Below, piece by piece: positions 31,019 through 40,656 of a DNA stretch of 64,000 bases. Origin of the DNA: Serratia symbiotica (GTDB taxonomy: Bacteria > Pseudomonadota > Gammaproteobacteria > Enterobacterales > Enterobacteriaceae); assembly GCF_000821185.2 (NCBI RefSeq), contig NZ_CP050855.1, forward strand, positions 620,001-684,000, given 5' to 3'. A program made the position numbers and the translations under genes. Position 1 is the first letter of the stretch. Every line of letters starts with the position of its first letter. Below the pieces are notes generated by a model. The model was given only the letters and a program-made list of their open reading frames with translations, had not been told where the DNA came from and did not search any database.

Positions 31019-31042
31019 AGATGGATTAACCTCTAGACGTCT
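31019..31042. promoter_or_regulatory. MetJ operator (tandem met boxes) upstream of metK
   Basis: The perfect 8-bp met box AGACGTCT lies at 31035-31042, preceded in exact 8-bp phase by two weaker boxes, TAACCTCT (5 of 8) and AGATGGAT (5 of 8). MetJ binds tandem met boxes cooperatively with SAM as co-repressor, so this fits feedback control of metK. The site is about 150 bp upstream of the metK ATG. Confidence 0.75.
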
Positions 31043-31179
31043 ATTTTAGGTCGGGGTTTAGTCGGATTACCAGTTATTTTTTGCTTATGTTTTTTAGAGA
31101 GAAGTTACCAGTGCTATTTTAATCGTCTTAAACAGATACCAGTGAATTTTTGTTTTACTTTTTCCCGTGGCTATTAGTA

Positions 31180-31185
31180 TATAAT
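31180..31185 (+). promoter_or_regulatory. Candidate -10 box for speA
   Basis: A perfect TATAAT in AGTATATAATGCG, ~180 bp upstream of the speA start. A matching -35 at normal spacing is not obvious (TTTTAC at 31153 is too far), so the call is tentative. The rest of 30874-31363 is a long speA leader with no other gene. Confidence 0.4.
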
Positions 31186-31363
31186 GCGCACGCAGCGCAC
31201 TGACTGTAGCGGAACAATGTCAAGGATGAAGTTTTAAACTGGATGTAGCCTGGGTGAAGCCACCGGCGATGCGCGGTTATATGCTGCTGGCACCCACAGT
31301 TGATGCTGTCACTTCATCGAACTTTTACACTCTATCTTTTTGTACGCAGTGCAGGAGGTTGTC

Positions 31364-33274
31364 ATGAATGTTCGCAATGCCAGCAAGATGCTGAGCACTT
31401 ATAACGTTGCCCAATGGGGTAATAGTTACTATGACGTTAATGAAAAAGGCCACATCAGCGTATGTCCGAACCCCGATTTTCCGCAGGCGCGCGTCGATCT
31501 GGCGGAACTGGTGAAAGCGTGTCAGAAAGAAGGTCAGCGTCTCCCCGCATTGTTTTGTTTCCCGCAGATCCTGCAACATCGGCTACGCTCGATTAACGCT
31601 GCTTTCAAGCGCGCGCGTGACGCCTTCAGCTATAAGGGCGACTATTTTCTGGTATACCCGATTAAGGTGAACCAGCATAGCCGAGTGATCAAGTCCTTGG
31701 TTAACTCTGGAGAACCGCTGGGGCTGGAAGCCGGTTCCAAATCCGAACTGATGGCGGTACTGGCGCATCTGGGCATGGCCCGGTCAATGATCGTTTGCAA
31801 TTGTTACAAAGACCGCGAATATATTCGTCTGGCGCTGATCGCTCAGAAGTTGGGCCACAAAGTGTACCTGGTGATCGAGAAAATGTCCGAGATCAACATG
31901 GTGCTGGAAGAAGCTGAACGGATGGGCGTGATGCCACGTCTCGGCGTGCGTGCGCGTCTGGTGTCGAAGGGTTCCGGCAAATGGCAATCAAGCGGCGGCG
32001 AAAAATCCAAGTTTGGCCTGGTTGCCGTGCAGGTACTGACGTTGGTAGAGACCCTGCGCGCAGCGGGCCGCCTCGACAGCTTGCAACTGCTGCACTTTCA
32101 CCTGGGTTCGCAATTGACCAACATTCGCGATATCACTATCGGCGTGCGTGAATCGGCGCGTTTTTACGTTGAACTGCACAAGCTGGGCGTCAATATTCAG
32201 TATTTCGATGTGGGTGGTGGTTTGGGCGTCGATTATGAAGGAACCTGTTCGCAGTCTGACTGTTCGGTGAACTATGGCCTGAACGAATACGCCAACAGCG
32301 TGATTTGTGGTATCGGTAACGCTTGTAACGAGCACGGCCTGCCGCATCCGACGGTAATCACCGAATCCGGCCGTGCTATGACCGCGTACCATGTGGCGTT
32401 GGTGTCAAACGTGTTCGGTGTGGAACGCCATGAGTTCAGCGAGCCGCTGCCACCGGCGGAAGACGCGCCGTGCGTGCTAGAAAGCATGTGGAAAACCTGG
32501 TTGGAAATGAACCAGCCAGAGAATCGCCGCTCGCTGCGCGCATGGCTGCATGCCAGCCGGATGGATCTGCATGACGTTCACACCCAATACACTCATGGCA
32601 CGCTGGATCTGGCCAAACGCGCTTGGGCCGAGCAGTTGTATCTGAGCATCTGCAAAAAGATCCTGCAGCAGCTCGATCCGGTCAACCGTGCGCACCGCCC
32701 GATCATTGATGAATTGCAGGAGCGTATGGCAGACAAGTTCTACGTCAACTTCTCGCTGTTTCAATCCATACCGGACGCTTGGGGCATACAGCAACTGTTT
32801 CCGGTATTGCCGCTGGAAGGGTTGGATCAGCAGCCGGAAGGCCGAGTGCTGTTGCTCGATGTCACCTGTGACTCAGACGGCACCATCGGCCACTATATCG
32901 ACGGAGACGGCGTAGCCTCCACCATGCCGATGCCAGCCTATGATCTGGAGAACCCACCGGTATTGGGCTTCTTTATGGTCGGTGCTTATCAAGAGATCCT
33001 CGGCAACATGCACAACCTGTTCGGTGGCACCGCATCGGTTAACGTATACGTGTTCTCAGATGGCCGCGTGGAAACCGAATTGTCCTGCGCAGGTGAGAGC
33101 GTGGCTGATATGCTGGAATGCGTGCAGTTGGATCCGGCCGCGTTACTGGTCAAGCTCCGCGATCAGGTGAAAGAAACCGATCTGGATGACCTGTTACAGG
33201 CGCAATTATTGGAAGAGCTTGCCACCTACTTGTACGGCTACACCTATCTGAAAGACGAGTCATTGAAGCGCTGA
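31364..33274 (+). CDS. speA: Biosynthetic arginine decarboxylase
   Basis: 636 residues from the ATG at 31364. PLP-dependent conversion of arginine to agmatine, the first step of a putrescine route. The PLP lysine lies in '[15 protein letters not shown]'; '[16 protein letters not shown]', '[13 protein letters not shown]' and the C-terminal '[17 protein letters not shown]' are typical of the family. AGGAGG sits five bases before the chosen ATG. An in-frame ATG at 31340 is an alternative. speB, which normally follows, is missing; a strong terminator starts at the stop codon. Confidence 0.95.
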   Translation: MNVRNASKMLSTYNVAQWGNSYYDVNEKGHISVCPNPDFPQARVDLAELVKACQKEGQRLPALFCFPQILQHRLRSINAAFKRARDAFSYKGDYFLVYPIKVNQHSRVIKSLVNSGEPLGLEAGSKSELMAVLAHLGMARSMIVCNCYKDREYIRLALIAQKLGHKVYLVIEKMSEINMVLEEAERMGVMPRLGVRARLVSKGSGKWQSSGGEKSKFGLVAVQVLTLVETLRAAGRLDSLQLLHFHLGSQLTNIRDITIGVRESARFYVELHKLGVNIQYFDVGGGLGVDYEGTCSQSDCSVNYGLNEYANSVICGIGNACNEHGLPHPTVITESGRAMTAYHVALVSNVFGVERHEFSEPLPPAEDAPCVLESMWKTWLEMNQPENRRSLRAWLHASRMDLHDVHTQYTHGTLDLAKRAWAEQLYLSICKKILQQLDPVNRAHRPIIDELQERMADKFYVNFSLFQSIPDAWGIQQLFPVLPLEGLDQQPEGRVLLLDVTCDSDGTIGHYIDGDGVASTMPMPAYDLENPPVLGFFMVGAYQEILGNMHNLFGGTASVNVYVFSDGRVETELSCAGESVADMLECVQLDPAALLVKLRDQVKETDLDDLLQAQLLEELATYLYGYTYLKDESLKR

Positions 33275-33308
33275 AAGGCCGGGTGTCAGCAAGACACCCG
33301 GCCTTTTT
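33274..33308 (+). terminator. Intrinsic terminator of speA
   Basis: AAAGGCCGGGTGTC pairs with GACACCCGGCCTTT across a 5-base loop, followed by TTTC. It overlaps the speA stop region, so speA is now a single-gene transcript. Confidence 0.93.
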
Positions 33309-34528
33309 CGATCCACCCTGCTTGCTCTTTCATCCGCTGTTGCTTTCACTCTTCAGTTATCATCAATTTGTTAATTTTCTGTGAGGGCCTGGCCAGAATT
33401 TTGTCGCCATCGGTTTGGATGAGTAATGGGCGCTCAGGGGCTTTTGATGCTAGCAAAATACTTTTTCCGATTTAAATAAATCAGGGTGTTCCCAGAGTTT
33501 ATAGGAGCCATCGTTAGCATTTTTTGAGGCAATATGTCGCTTGGGAATATTTAATGGTAAATCGGAAAGTCTAATTATCGGCGCGGAACAGGCCGATAAG
33601 GCAGCATAATTTATGCATAAGGTAGGTGGCTTCATCTGCACCGGCAACCTGGTCATACAGTCAGACCTGTTCCGGCTGGTGTATGCCCCGGAGACGTTGA
33701 AAACCGAGGCAGGGGCAATGACGTGATGGATACACGGGAGTGGAAGCCCTGGGTATCCCTGCTCCTCATAGAACAACGGTTTCTACATTGAAAAGCGGTG
33801 CTGAATGCTGCCTTCACCCAGGATGGCTGTCATTTGTAGCCGATACAGTTTCGCATTGTCGGTGACGTTACCACCTTTTTCACGTCAGGCAGGAACAGGG
33901 GCTGCACACCCGGCTTATTGATGAAAATCCTCAACATCAAATGGTAATACTAGAACCATAGGGTCATAAAAGCCTGTAGCGACAAACTGAGTAAGGTAAC
34001 CTATCCGACGATATGAAACCCTGCTAGTCGCAGGGACGCGCGTTTCTCCATTCCCTCTTATTTCCCTTTAACCTGCCTATCGTGGCGTGGGATTCAGTTC
34101 TAGTCTGATTTTTTGCCTGCTGGAAAACCTGTGCTTAAGTATAGGTTACCTATTTGGTGTCATAAGTTATAGTAATAGACGCAAAGATAAAAAAAACTGA
34201 CCTGTTACGGTCAGGTGGCTAATTTAGCCAACACCAGGGAAATTCCCGGTCGGACAGGGGTTACAAAAGCCCCTGCTGACCGTTTCAAAGAGCGTAACAT
34301 TTCTTAACTACCACTTCAAACAGGTATTAACTAAAAGGTTTGCGTAAAATGCAATCGCATCGTTACACGGCCTGCCGTTCCGATCATCGCCCGCCGCTCT
34401 GCATCTGGCATTGACCCCTATCCAAGCAACCAACACAGTCGCCCATCAACGCTGAGTAATAATCTGGAGAGAGTGGCACAAAATTACGATATTGAGCAGG
34501 GTAATGTTCCATACTTTAATTGATGAGC
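33309..34528. other. 1.2 kb without a supported gene
   Basis: Between speA and the repeat upstream of ldtB. speB would be expected after speA but I recognise nothing of it. A minus-strand frame at 33450-33776 and an opposite frame at 33600-33725 ('VGGFICTGNLVIQSDLFRLV') are open, but neither has a ribosome binding site or a family I recognise; one may be a gene remnant. A cluster of hairpins at 34198-34283 is described separately. Confidence 0.5.
34198..34283 (-). other. Cluster of stem-loops ending in a U-tract; possible small RNA 3' end
   Basis: Read on the minus strand there are successive inverted repeats: a two-part stem with CAGGGGC against ACCCCTG flanked by CGGTC/GACCG, a short GGGAATTTCCC, GGCTAAATTAGCC, and finally CTGACCGTAACAGGTCAG followed by TTTTTTT. 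The last is a good intrinsic terminator. No coding frame leads into it. It could be the 3' end of an untranslated RNA or of a lost gene; I do not recognise a known RNA family. Confidence 0.45.
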
Positions 34529-34736
34529 ACCTATACCCGTCATACTTCAAGTTGCCTGTATGTTAGCTTTCTTCGCTCACCCCAGTCACTGGCGGGTGTA
34601 AGTGACCGGGGATTAATGCACCTCATCCCTGAGGTTCAGCCTACGGCCCAGCGCAATCGCTGTTCAAATCGGTTCCCGACCGATTTGTCGCTGTGTTACC
34701 GCCTTACTGCAACTCGAATTATTTAGGGTATATAAT
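34529..34736. repeat. Intergenic palindromic repeat (R3), full-length reference copy
   Basis: About 205 bp from 'acccgtcatacttcaagttg' to 'ctcgaattatttagggtata'. Internal hairpins include AAATCGGT-TCCCG-ACCGATTT and CCTCATCCCTGAGG. It ends ~75 bp before ldtB, so it lies in the gene's leader or promoter. Confidence 0.88.
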
Positions 34737-34810
34737 GCGCATCCAGCCCCTCAGGGGGCAAAATAACCGATATCACTCACTGCCAGTGTCCTTGGCTAAC
34801 GAAGATAAAA

Positions 34811-35725
34811 ATGAGTATTCGTGCATTACTAACCCTGTTTACGGCACTGGTTGCATGCAGCCAGGTTGTTTTCGCCGTTGTGTACCCCTTACCGCCTAAA
34901 GACAGCAGCCTGACTGGTGAGAACATCCAAGTCACCGTACCAGAAGAAAACAAACTGCCACTGGAGAGCTTCGCCGCTCAATACCAGATGGGCTTGAGTA
35001 ACATGCTGGAAGCAAATCCAGGTGTAGATCCGTTCCTGCCGCAGGCGGGTAGCACCCTGATCATTCCACAGCAGCTAATCCTGCCGAACGCACCGCGCCA
35101 GGGTATTATCATCAATAGTGCTGAAATGCGTCTTTACTACTACCCGAAAGGCTCCAACACCGTGGTGGTGCTGCCTATCGGCATTGGCCAACTGGGCAAA
35201 GACACCCCGCTGAATTGGATCACCAGCGTGCAGCGCAAGAAAGACGGCCCAACTTGGACGCCAACCGCCAAGATACGTGCAGAGTATGAGGCTGACGGTG
35301 AGATACTGCCTGAAGTATTCCCAGCCGGCCCTGACAACCCGATGGGTCTGTATGCACTGTATGTCGGGCGTCTGTACGCCATTCACGGCACTAATGCCAA
35401 TTTTGGCATCGGTCTGCGCGTGAGCCATGGTTGTGTGCGGCTGCGCACCGATGACATCAAATACCTGTTCGACAACGTGCCGGTCGGCACCCGTGTGCAA
35501 TTCATCAATGAACCAGTGAAAGCCAGCATTGAACCGGGGGGCGCGCGTTATCTGGAAGTACATAATCCGCTGTCGGCGAACGAAGAAGAACTGAAGTCCA
35601 AAGACCCGGTGCCACTGACGCTATCCACGTCGGTCAGGAAAGTGTTGATGGACACTACCGTTAACCAACACACAGTGGATGCGGCGATCAATGCCCGTTC
35701 CGGCATGCCGGTTAAAGTAAACTGA
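34811..35725 (+). CDS. ldtB: L,D-transpeptidase LdtB (YbiS/ErfK family)
   Basis: 304 residues. Periplasmic enzyme that attaches Braun lipoprotein to peptidoglycan. A signal peptide ends near '[10 protein letters not shown]'; a LysM-like segment '[20 protein letters not shown]' follows, then the YkuD domain with '[14 protein letters not shown]' and the catalytic motif '[21 protein letters not shown]' containing the active Cys. Overall it matches E. coli YbiS better than ErfK, but the paralogues are close. The start at 34811 has GAAGAT upstream, a weak match. Confidence 0.88.
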   Translation: MSIRALLTLFTALVACSQVVFAVVYPLPPKDSSLTGENIQVTVPEENKLPLESFAAQYQMGLSNMLEANPGVDPFLPQAGSTLIIPQQLILPNAPRQGIIINSAEMRLYYYPKGSNTVVVLPIGIGQLGKDTPLNWITSVQRKKDGPTWTPTAKIRAEYEADGEILPEVFPAGPDNPMGLYALYVGRLYAIHGTNANFGIGLRVSHGCVRLRTDDIKYLFDNVPVGTRVQFINEPVKASIEPGGARYLEVHNPLSANEEELKSKDPVPLTLSTSVRKVLMDTTVNQHTVDAAINARSGMPVKVN

Positions 35726-35982
35726 CAGTCTAAGTTTAATTTTGTATTCATCATCCCAGCGCTTGTCGGGATGATGCCCACACGTGGTACAAAAACACCC
35801 GCCCTCATTACCCTCAGCAACACAGCTTGCGACCGTGCGGTTGGTGGCAGTGGTGGGCGGCTTTTCGTCTTTTAGCGCTGGCAGCCAGCAGGGCGTTGAT
35901 CCTCGCTTCCTTGACGACTTCCGCTGCCGTGGCGAACAGCACTGACATATCATCGTTTTTAGCCCACAGAATAGCCTGAGGC

Positions 35983-36072
35983 TTAGTGGTCTTTCTTGTT
36001 GCCGAAAATTTTGATCAGCGCGCCGACCAGTAGGCCAACGGCGATGCCAGCGAAGATCCAGCCGATGATGCC
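35983..36072 (-). CDS. Predicted 29-residue single-span membrane protein
   Basis: ATG at 36072 preceded by AGGAGTAAAGGTA, then 'MGIIGWIFAGIAVGLLVGAL' and a short basic tail ending KKDH, a typical small inner-membrane protein with one transmembrane helix and a Lys-rich cytoplasmic end. An in-frame ATG at 36171 would give 62 residues without a better ribosome binding site. I do not recognise the family. It resembles the start of GlsB/YeaQ-type proteins only loosely. It lies between ldtB and ampH. Confidence 0.55.
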   Translation of the reverse strand, partial: GIIGWIFAGIAVGLLVGALIKIFGNKKDH

Positions 36073-36181
36073 CATTACCTTTACTCCTGTTGTTGTGTTG
36101 ATCTGATTATATAAGTCAGTCGACGCCGAATACCCTGCGACTTCAGAGCGTCTATCTACATAACGCGACACAATGTCTGCC

Positions 36182-37405
36182 TCAGTGTTTATTGGCTGCC
36201 AATTCGCCCAATAGCCGGTTAACTGGATCGCTCATATTCGTGAATTTGCTCAGTGCTGAACGGGTCACCACCGCGAACACCCCAAGGTTTTTTTGCGGGA
36301 TCATCGCCATATAGGTCATAAAGCCACCACCACCGCCGGTTTTTTCAATAATGCCTGGTAAGCCGTCTTTTGGTGCCAGGTACACCCAGCCCAGGCCCAG
36401 CGCACCCGCTCGCCCCGGCACGTCCATGCCTTGCAGTGACACCAAATCCTGGCGTTGGAAATACATGGTCTGCTCACTGGCCGCAGTGGATTTGCGCGAG
36501 CCGACAGGGGTAGAGGAAAGGAACTGCTGCATCCAGCGCTGTATATCGTGCGGGGTCGAGTAGATGCCACCGCTGCCGCCTGCTGCGGTGGTGTTGCGGC
36601 AGGCGCTGGAACCGAGCGCCGCTACCATCAGGCGTGAACACTGTTCGGCGCTTGGGGTGAGCGTGGTATCGATCATGCCCAGCGGTACGGTGATCCTCTC
36701 CTTCAGCAGGGCGCTGTAGGACTTGCCGGCGGCACGCGACAGCGCATCAGCCAGCAGGTCGTAGGCCAGGTTGGAATAGGAAGCGCGCACGCCTGGCGGC
36801 ATAGTAATATTGCTATGCGCCAGCCAATGCCAGCGCTGCGCCATGGTCGGCCAGGTGAACACCGGTGTCTTCGGCGGTTTCTTGCCCGGCTGCTCGCGTG
36901 GCAAGGTGCTAGTGTGTGTCGCCAGATTTAGCAGGGTGATCGGTTGGCGAGAGTTATAGGTCGGAACGTAAGCGCCCTTGGGGGCATAGTTGCGCAGTGG
37001 ATCGGTCAGTTTGACGCGGCCTTCCGCCGCCAACTTAACCATCATTTCACTGGTCATCAGCTTGGTGATTGAGGCAATGCGAATCAACGAGTCCGAACGT
37101 GGGCGCTGGTGGTTGCCTGGGCTGGTATCGCCAAAGCTGCGGTTAACCACCTGATCGCCATCGACCACCACCAGTGCCATACCGGTAGCACCGCTATTAT
37201 AGAAAATATGTTCGGCGTACTGGTCAACGATGTGTGATGCCAACTGTACAGATGCGGCTTGCACGGCCAATGGTAGGGTGCACAGGCCCAGAGCCAGCAA
37301 TAAAATGGAGACTGAGTTCTTCAACGTGCGTTGTCCAGTTAAAAATGCAGCAGGTAAACGGCCTAATCTTTTCCTCAGTCTATCGTGCAGACGCTCCGGC
37401 TGCAT
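36182..37405 (-). CDS. ampH: AmpH, beta-lactamase-fold penicillin-binding protein
   Basis: Class C beta-lactamase-fold DD-carboxypeptidase/endopeptidase acting on peptidoglycan. The three motifs are intact: SxxK 'RIASITKLMTSEM', YxN 'ASYSNLAYDLLADAL' and KTG in 'IIEKTGGGGGFMTYMAMIPQ'. The start is uncertain. The ATG at 37405 gives a charged 40-residue extension before the signal peptide 'SILLLALGLCTLPLAVQAAS'; a TTG at 37324 would start right at that signal and fits the 385-residue E. coli protein better. The frame stays open far upstream to 37786, which is not likely coding. Confidence 0.88.
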   Translation of the reverse strand: MQPERLHDRLRKRLGRLPAAFLTGQRTLKNSVSILLLALGLCTLPLAVQAASVQLASHIVDQYAEHIFYNSGATGMALVVVDGDQVVNRSFGDTSPGNHQRPRSDSLIRIASITKLMTSEMMVKLAAEGRVKLTDPLRNYAPKGAYVPTYNSRQPITLLNLATHTSTLPREQPGKKPPKTPVFTWPTMAQRWHWLAHSNITMPPGVRASYSNLAYDLLADALSRAAGKSYSALLKERITVPLGMIDTTLTPSAEQCSRLMVAALGSSACRNTTAAGGSGGIYSTPHDIQRWMQQFLSSTPVGSRKSTAASEQTMYFQRQDLVSLQGMDVPGRAGALGLGWVYLAPKDGLPGIIEKTGGGGGFMTYMAMIPQKNLGVFAVVTRSALSKFTNMSDPVNRLLGELAANKH

Positions 37406-37584
37406 GTGGAAAAAACAGCGATTTGGCAAAAAATTTTTAGCTTTTTTGTTTAGAAATAATAAATTGTATTGATTTTTAAGATAAATATTAACCTTCCCCT
37501 GTATAATGATAAAGGAGATGAGCAACACCCTCCGTGCTTGGCTACCGTAGCGAAAAGGGTGCACACTGAAAAAAATTATTATAT

Positions 37585-37603
37585 GATATTGGTTATCATT
37601 ATC
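37585..37603 (+). promoter_or_regulatory. Fur box
   Basis: GATATTGGTTATCATTATC matches 16 of 19 positions of the Fur consensus (GATAATGATAATCATTATC). It lies 16 bp before the ATG of the small membrane protein at 37620 and could block its ribosome binding or promoter region under iron-replete conditions. Confidence 0.7.
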
Positions 37604-37619
37604 ATTTGTTGGGGGTGTC

Positions 37620-37904
37620 ATGATTGCAGCTATGATTGTTGCGTGTGGACTCTGGGCTATTAGTTGGTGCTTGGGTAAGCGTATGGCCAGTGCTTGGGGC
37701 GTATTATTACCTTGCGCCTTGATGCCGTTGCTGGCGTTGATCGACCTGGACATGATGCAATTACGCACGTTGATCCTGATCGCCATGTTAGCGACGCTGG
37801 CGATGCTGTTTAGCAGCCATCTACGCCACTATCTGCTGCTACCTTCCTGCATGGCTTTGGTGGGGGGATTAACGGCGATCAGCTTGCATTTCAACTTCAA
37901 CTGA
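37620..37904 (+). CDS. Small DUF1435-like inner-membrane protein
   Basis: 94 residues with three to four hydrophobic segments ('AMIVACGLWAISWCLG', 'GVLLPCALMPLLALIDL', 'LILIAMLATLAMLFSSH', 'LPSCMALVGGLTAI'). The pattern resembles enterobacterial DUF1435 proteins as I remember them; the function is unknown. GGGGGTG precedes the ATG. A near-consensus Fur box overlaps the upstream region, so an iron-linked role is possible. Divergent from ampH. Confidence 0.65.
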   Translation: MIAAMIVACGLWAISWCLGKRMASAWGVLLPCALMPLLALIDLDMMQLRTLILIAMLATLAMLFSSHLRHYLLLPSCMALVGGLTAISLHFNFN

Positions 37905-38135
37905 GGGGAGGGACGCGCACATAATGATTAATCTAACAATAAAAATTTAAGTTTGTATATTGTACCCACATCGATACCGACACATTAAATCGTTAATTTT
38001 GGGACTCGAATCGGGGCAAACACTAGTGGGTAAGAGACCGACAAGCGAGCATACCTCTGGCTTTAAACATCAACTACATCTAATGCCGTTCGGCGAAAAC
38101 AGGTATTAGTGACGCCTGGGAATAATTTTATTAAA

Positions 38136-38515
38136 TCATCCATTTAATTTGCTGTTCCCTACCGACAAAACTCTCTTAAAACGTGGCAAAGTTTTGATTT
38201 CCAGTGACGCGGGGATCTGAGTGGATTTGCCGCATTGTAGGCGCTTGTTGCTCCTACCAGGCGGTAATCCACTTTCAGACGTTCCAACGCCTCAATTACT
38301 ACCGCAGCAGCAGGCATTAACTTACCGATAATCGCATTTTGCCGTGCTTTGGTGTAGACACCATAGCCTACTTTCAACAGTTGCCCTTCCTTCACCAGTT
38401 CTCGCAATGCTCTGCCAATTTGATCATAGCTTGCAAGATGTTTGAAGTCGTCACGAGTGAAAACATAACGCTTTGAGCGTTTCAGTCGTGACTGAATACG
38501 ATCTCTCGTCGTCAT
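38136..38515 (-). pseudogene. DUF6088-family (AbiEi-like) regulator, frameshifted
   Basis: ATG at 38515 opens 'MTTRDRIQSRLKRSKRYVFT', 'ALRELVKEGQLLKVGYGVYT' and 'LKVDYRLVGATSAYNA', a winged-helix protein of the DUF6088 type often found in toxin-antitoxin loci. After 'SAYNA' the family sequence 'GKSTQIPASLEIKTLPRFKR' continues in another frame and stops at 38136, so a small deletion near 38228 truncated the protein. Directly upstream on the same strand, 38522-38580 reads 'PDKIAEFRRLQAREIG' and a stop, apparently the tail of a lost partner gene. Confidence 0.7.
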
Positions 38516-38596
38516 GTTATCCTATCTCTCTCGCTTGAAGACGACGAAATTCAGCGATCTTATCGGGTATGCCAAAGATCGACAATATAAATAGTA

Positions 38597-38931
38597 TTGT
38601 AGTGGCACACTGAATTTGGACACCTGAACAGAGGAGATATGCTTACCTCAGAACAATACAGATGACCCAATGAAAAGAAGAAATTTTGGTGCGGAGTTCA
38701 AACGTGAATCGGTTCAGTGGGTTGTTGATCAAAACTACACCGTCGCTGAAGTAGCCAAAGCTATGAATGTCGGCCTCTCCACAATGACTTGCTGGGTCAG
38801 GCAGTTACGGGATGAACGAAAGGGAAAACACCACAAGCCACTCCCATTACCCCAGAACAAATTGAAATACGCGAGCTGAAGAAAAATATACAACGTATTG
38901 AAATTAAAAACGAAATATTAAAAAAGGCTAC
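38597..38931 (+). mobile_element. IS3-family element, left end and orfA (broken)
   Basis: The element begins at TTGTAGTGGCACACTGA. OrfA starts at 38670: '[20 protein letters not shown]' and '[20 protein letters not shown]', an IS3-group helix-turn-helix protein. It shifts frame near 38840 into '[19 protein letters not shown]' and 'EILKKAT'. At 38932 it is cut by an IS30-type end, right where orfA would slip into orfB. Confidence 0.85.
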
Positions 38932-39258
38932 TGTAGATTCAACCTGTCAACGCAACACCCTTTTCAATAATCTCTTTTGGCGTTTTAAACTTCAGTGTCT
39001 TTCTTGGCCTGCTGTTTAGCTGCTCTGCAACCTGATCCAGATCCTGCTGCGTATAATGTGCAAGGCATGTCTTTTTAGGAAAGTATTGTCGGATCAGGCC
39101 ATTTGTATTCTCATTTGATCCACGTTGCCAGGGACTCTTAGGATCGCAGAAGTATACTTTTACTCCCGTACTGGCAGTAAATTCCAAATGTCTGGCCAGC
39201 TCCATTCCACGATCCCACGTCAGTGATTGTCTGAGATACGCAGGCAGTTCTGCCAGTT
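38932..39258 (-). mobile_element. IS30-family 3' fragment inserted in the IS3
   Basis: The junction at 38932 is an IS30-type terminus, TGTAGATTCAACCTGTCAAC. The minus strand carries the transposase C-terminus, 'LTWDRGMELARHLEF', 'VYFCDPKSPWQRGSNENTNG' (with the catalytic Glu), '[17 protein letters not shown]' and a stop at 38939. Sequence stops matching around 39258, so the N-terminal two thirds and the other end are missing. Confidence 0.85.
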
Positions 39259-39261
39259 ACT

Positions 39262-39530
39262 GTTTAGTTATCGGATCAAGCAGAGTATCAGCCGAGGCGG
39301 AATCTGCTGGGAGCGTCAACAGCCCAATGGATCGCTTCATCAGGAGTCTGAAAAATGAGTGGATACCGGTGACGGGTAACATGAACTTCAGCGAAGCCGC
39401 CCATGCAATCACGGACTATATCGTTGGTTACTACAGTACGCTCAGGCTGCACGCATATAACGGTGGGTTACTACCAAACGAATCGGAAAATCGGTTGTGG
39501 AAAAATGCTAAACTCGTGGCCAGTTTTTAG
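39262..39530 (+). pseudogene. IS3-family orfB 3' fragment
   Basis: Two plus-strand frames give the integrase C-terminus: 'NGSLHQ' region and then 'MDRFIRSLKNEWIPVTGNMN', 'AAHAITDYIVGYYSTLRLHA' and 'YNGGLLPNESENRLW', with the catalytic Glu region and the usual IS3 orfB ending. It is the distal part of the element whose left end is at 38597; most of orfB is deleted. Confidence 0.8.
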
Positions 39531-39773
39531 TTGACCCTATATGGACGCCCCGGGTGTTACAAGTACTGATTTGATACGGTTTGCGACCCTATATTCGGCA
39601 TCATTAAGTAGGTAAAGTTACCCGCGCCATGATGTTATCCGAACCCTGTTTCCTTATCGCTACACCGGTAAACGATTACCCAGGTCAACTTCAGGCTGTG
39701 ACAGGGACGGTAGCCGTTTCTCATCAGTGCCTGCAAACTCAGTGAAACGTGTTTTCTTTAACGCTGTATTAAG

Positions 39774-40633
39774 TTAACTCACAGCAAAAGCCTTGTTCAT
39801 ATTAAAATCAACACTGTCGGTCAGTATGCGCCAGATGATGCGGGTTAGTTTATTTGCCAGAGCTACGGTGGTTTTTAGGAACCCTCGCCGGGCCTCGAGC
39901 CTTTTCAGCCACATACCCAGGCTATCATTGCGCTTTTTCACGCAGCGCATCACTGAGCGCGCCCCCTGGATGACTCACGTTCTCAGGCTGCGATTGCTGT
40001 TTTTTGTCATAGAGGATAATCTTTGTTTTCCTCCCGAACTATGCTGCCGTGGAACAAGGCCGCACCAGGCGGATAATTCTCTACCACTGGAGAACTGTAC
40101 TGCATCCACTTCACTGATAAATGCCACAGTGATAAGAGGACTGACACCCGGGGTCGTTAATAAATGGCGATATGCGGCCTGTTGTGAAGATAATGCAGCA
40201 ATTTCGCCATCCAGACAGGTGATCCGTTCATTCAGGGCCTGCATATCTTGTCTTGCCGCAATGAATAAAATAAACGGCGAAGTGTGAATGTCAGGTCATT
40301 AGACGCATCTTCGATAAGTTCTGGTAGTGGCTGCTGAAGGCGCTGGATCCCAACAGGAATAATGAGACCATATTCAGCCAGCGCGGTTCTCTGCTCAACC
40401 ATGAGTTGACGGGTATTCCGCAGTGCTTTGATATCTTGCTGTTCCGTGGTTTTGACCGGTACAAAGTGAATGCCTGGGCGGCAGGCTGTTTCGCAGATTG
40501 CCAGCGAATTGTTTGCATCGTTCTTCTGGCTTCTGACAAACGCTTTCACATGCTGGGCAGGGATATGTCTTACGCTATATCCTATAGAACTGAGTGTTCG
40601 CCCCCAGAAATGAGAGGTTGAACAGACCTCCAT
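39774..40633 (-). pseudogene. IS110-family transposase, C-terminal part, frameshifted
   Basis: Minus-strand frames spell an IS110-group protein: 'SIGYSVRHIPAQHVKAFVRS' and 'AICETACRPGIHFVPVKTTE', then after a frameshift 'LTTPGVSPLITVAFISEVDA' and 'SAWCGLVPRQHSSGGKQRLS' (transposase_20 motif), then another frame to a stop at 39774 ('NKAFAVS'). The first ~60 residues, with the N-terminal DEDD Asp, are absent. The 5' break lies 25 bp from a tRNA-Leu gene. Confidence 0.88.
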
Positions 40634-40656
40634 CGATTTATATTATCTCGCCCGCA

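Noticed and set aside
33450..33776. 108-codon minus-strand frame between speA and ldtB
   Set aside because: Open but unrecognised, without a ribosome binding site; kept only as a note in the gene-poor stretch.
35548..35953. Overlapping minus-strand frames between ldtB and the small membrane protein
   Set aside because: The three frames compete, none has a clear start, and part lies antisense to ldtB. A 44-codon frame ending in a His/Cys-rich tail was considered and left out.
39793..40287. 164-codon plus-strand frame
   Set aside because: Antisense of the IS110 transposase remnant, which explains the region better.
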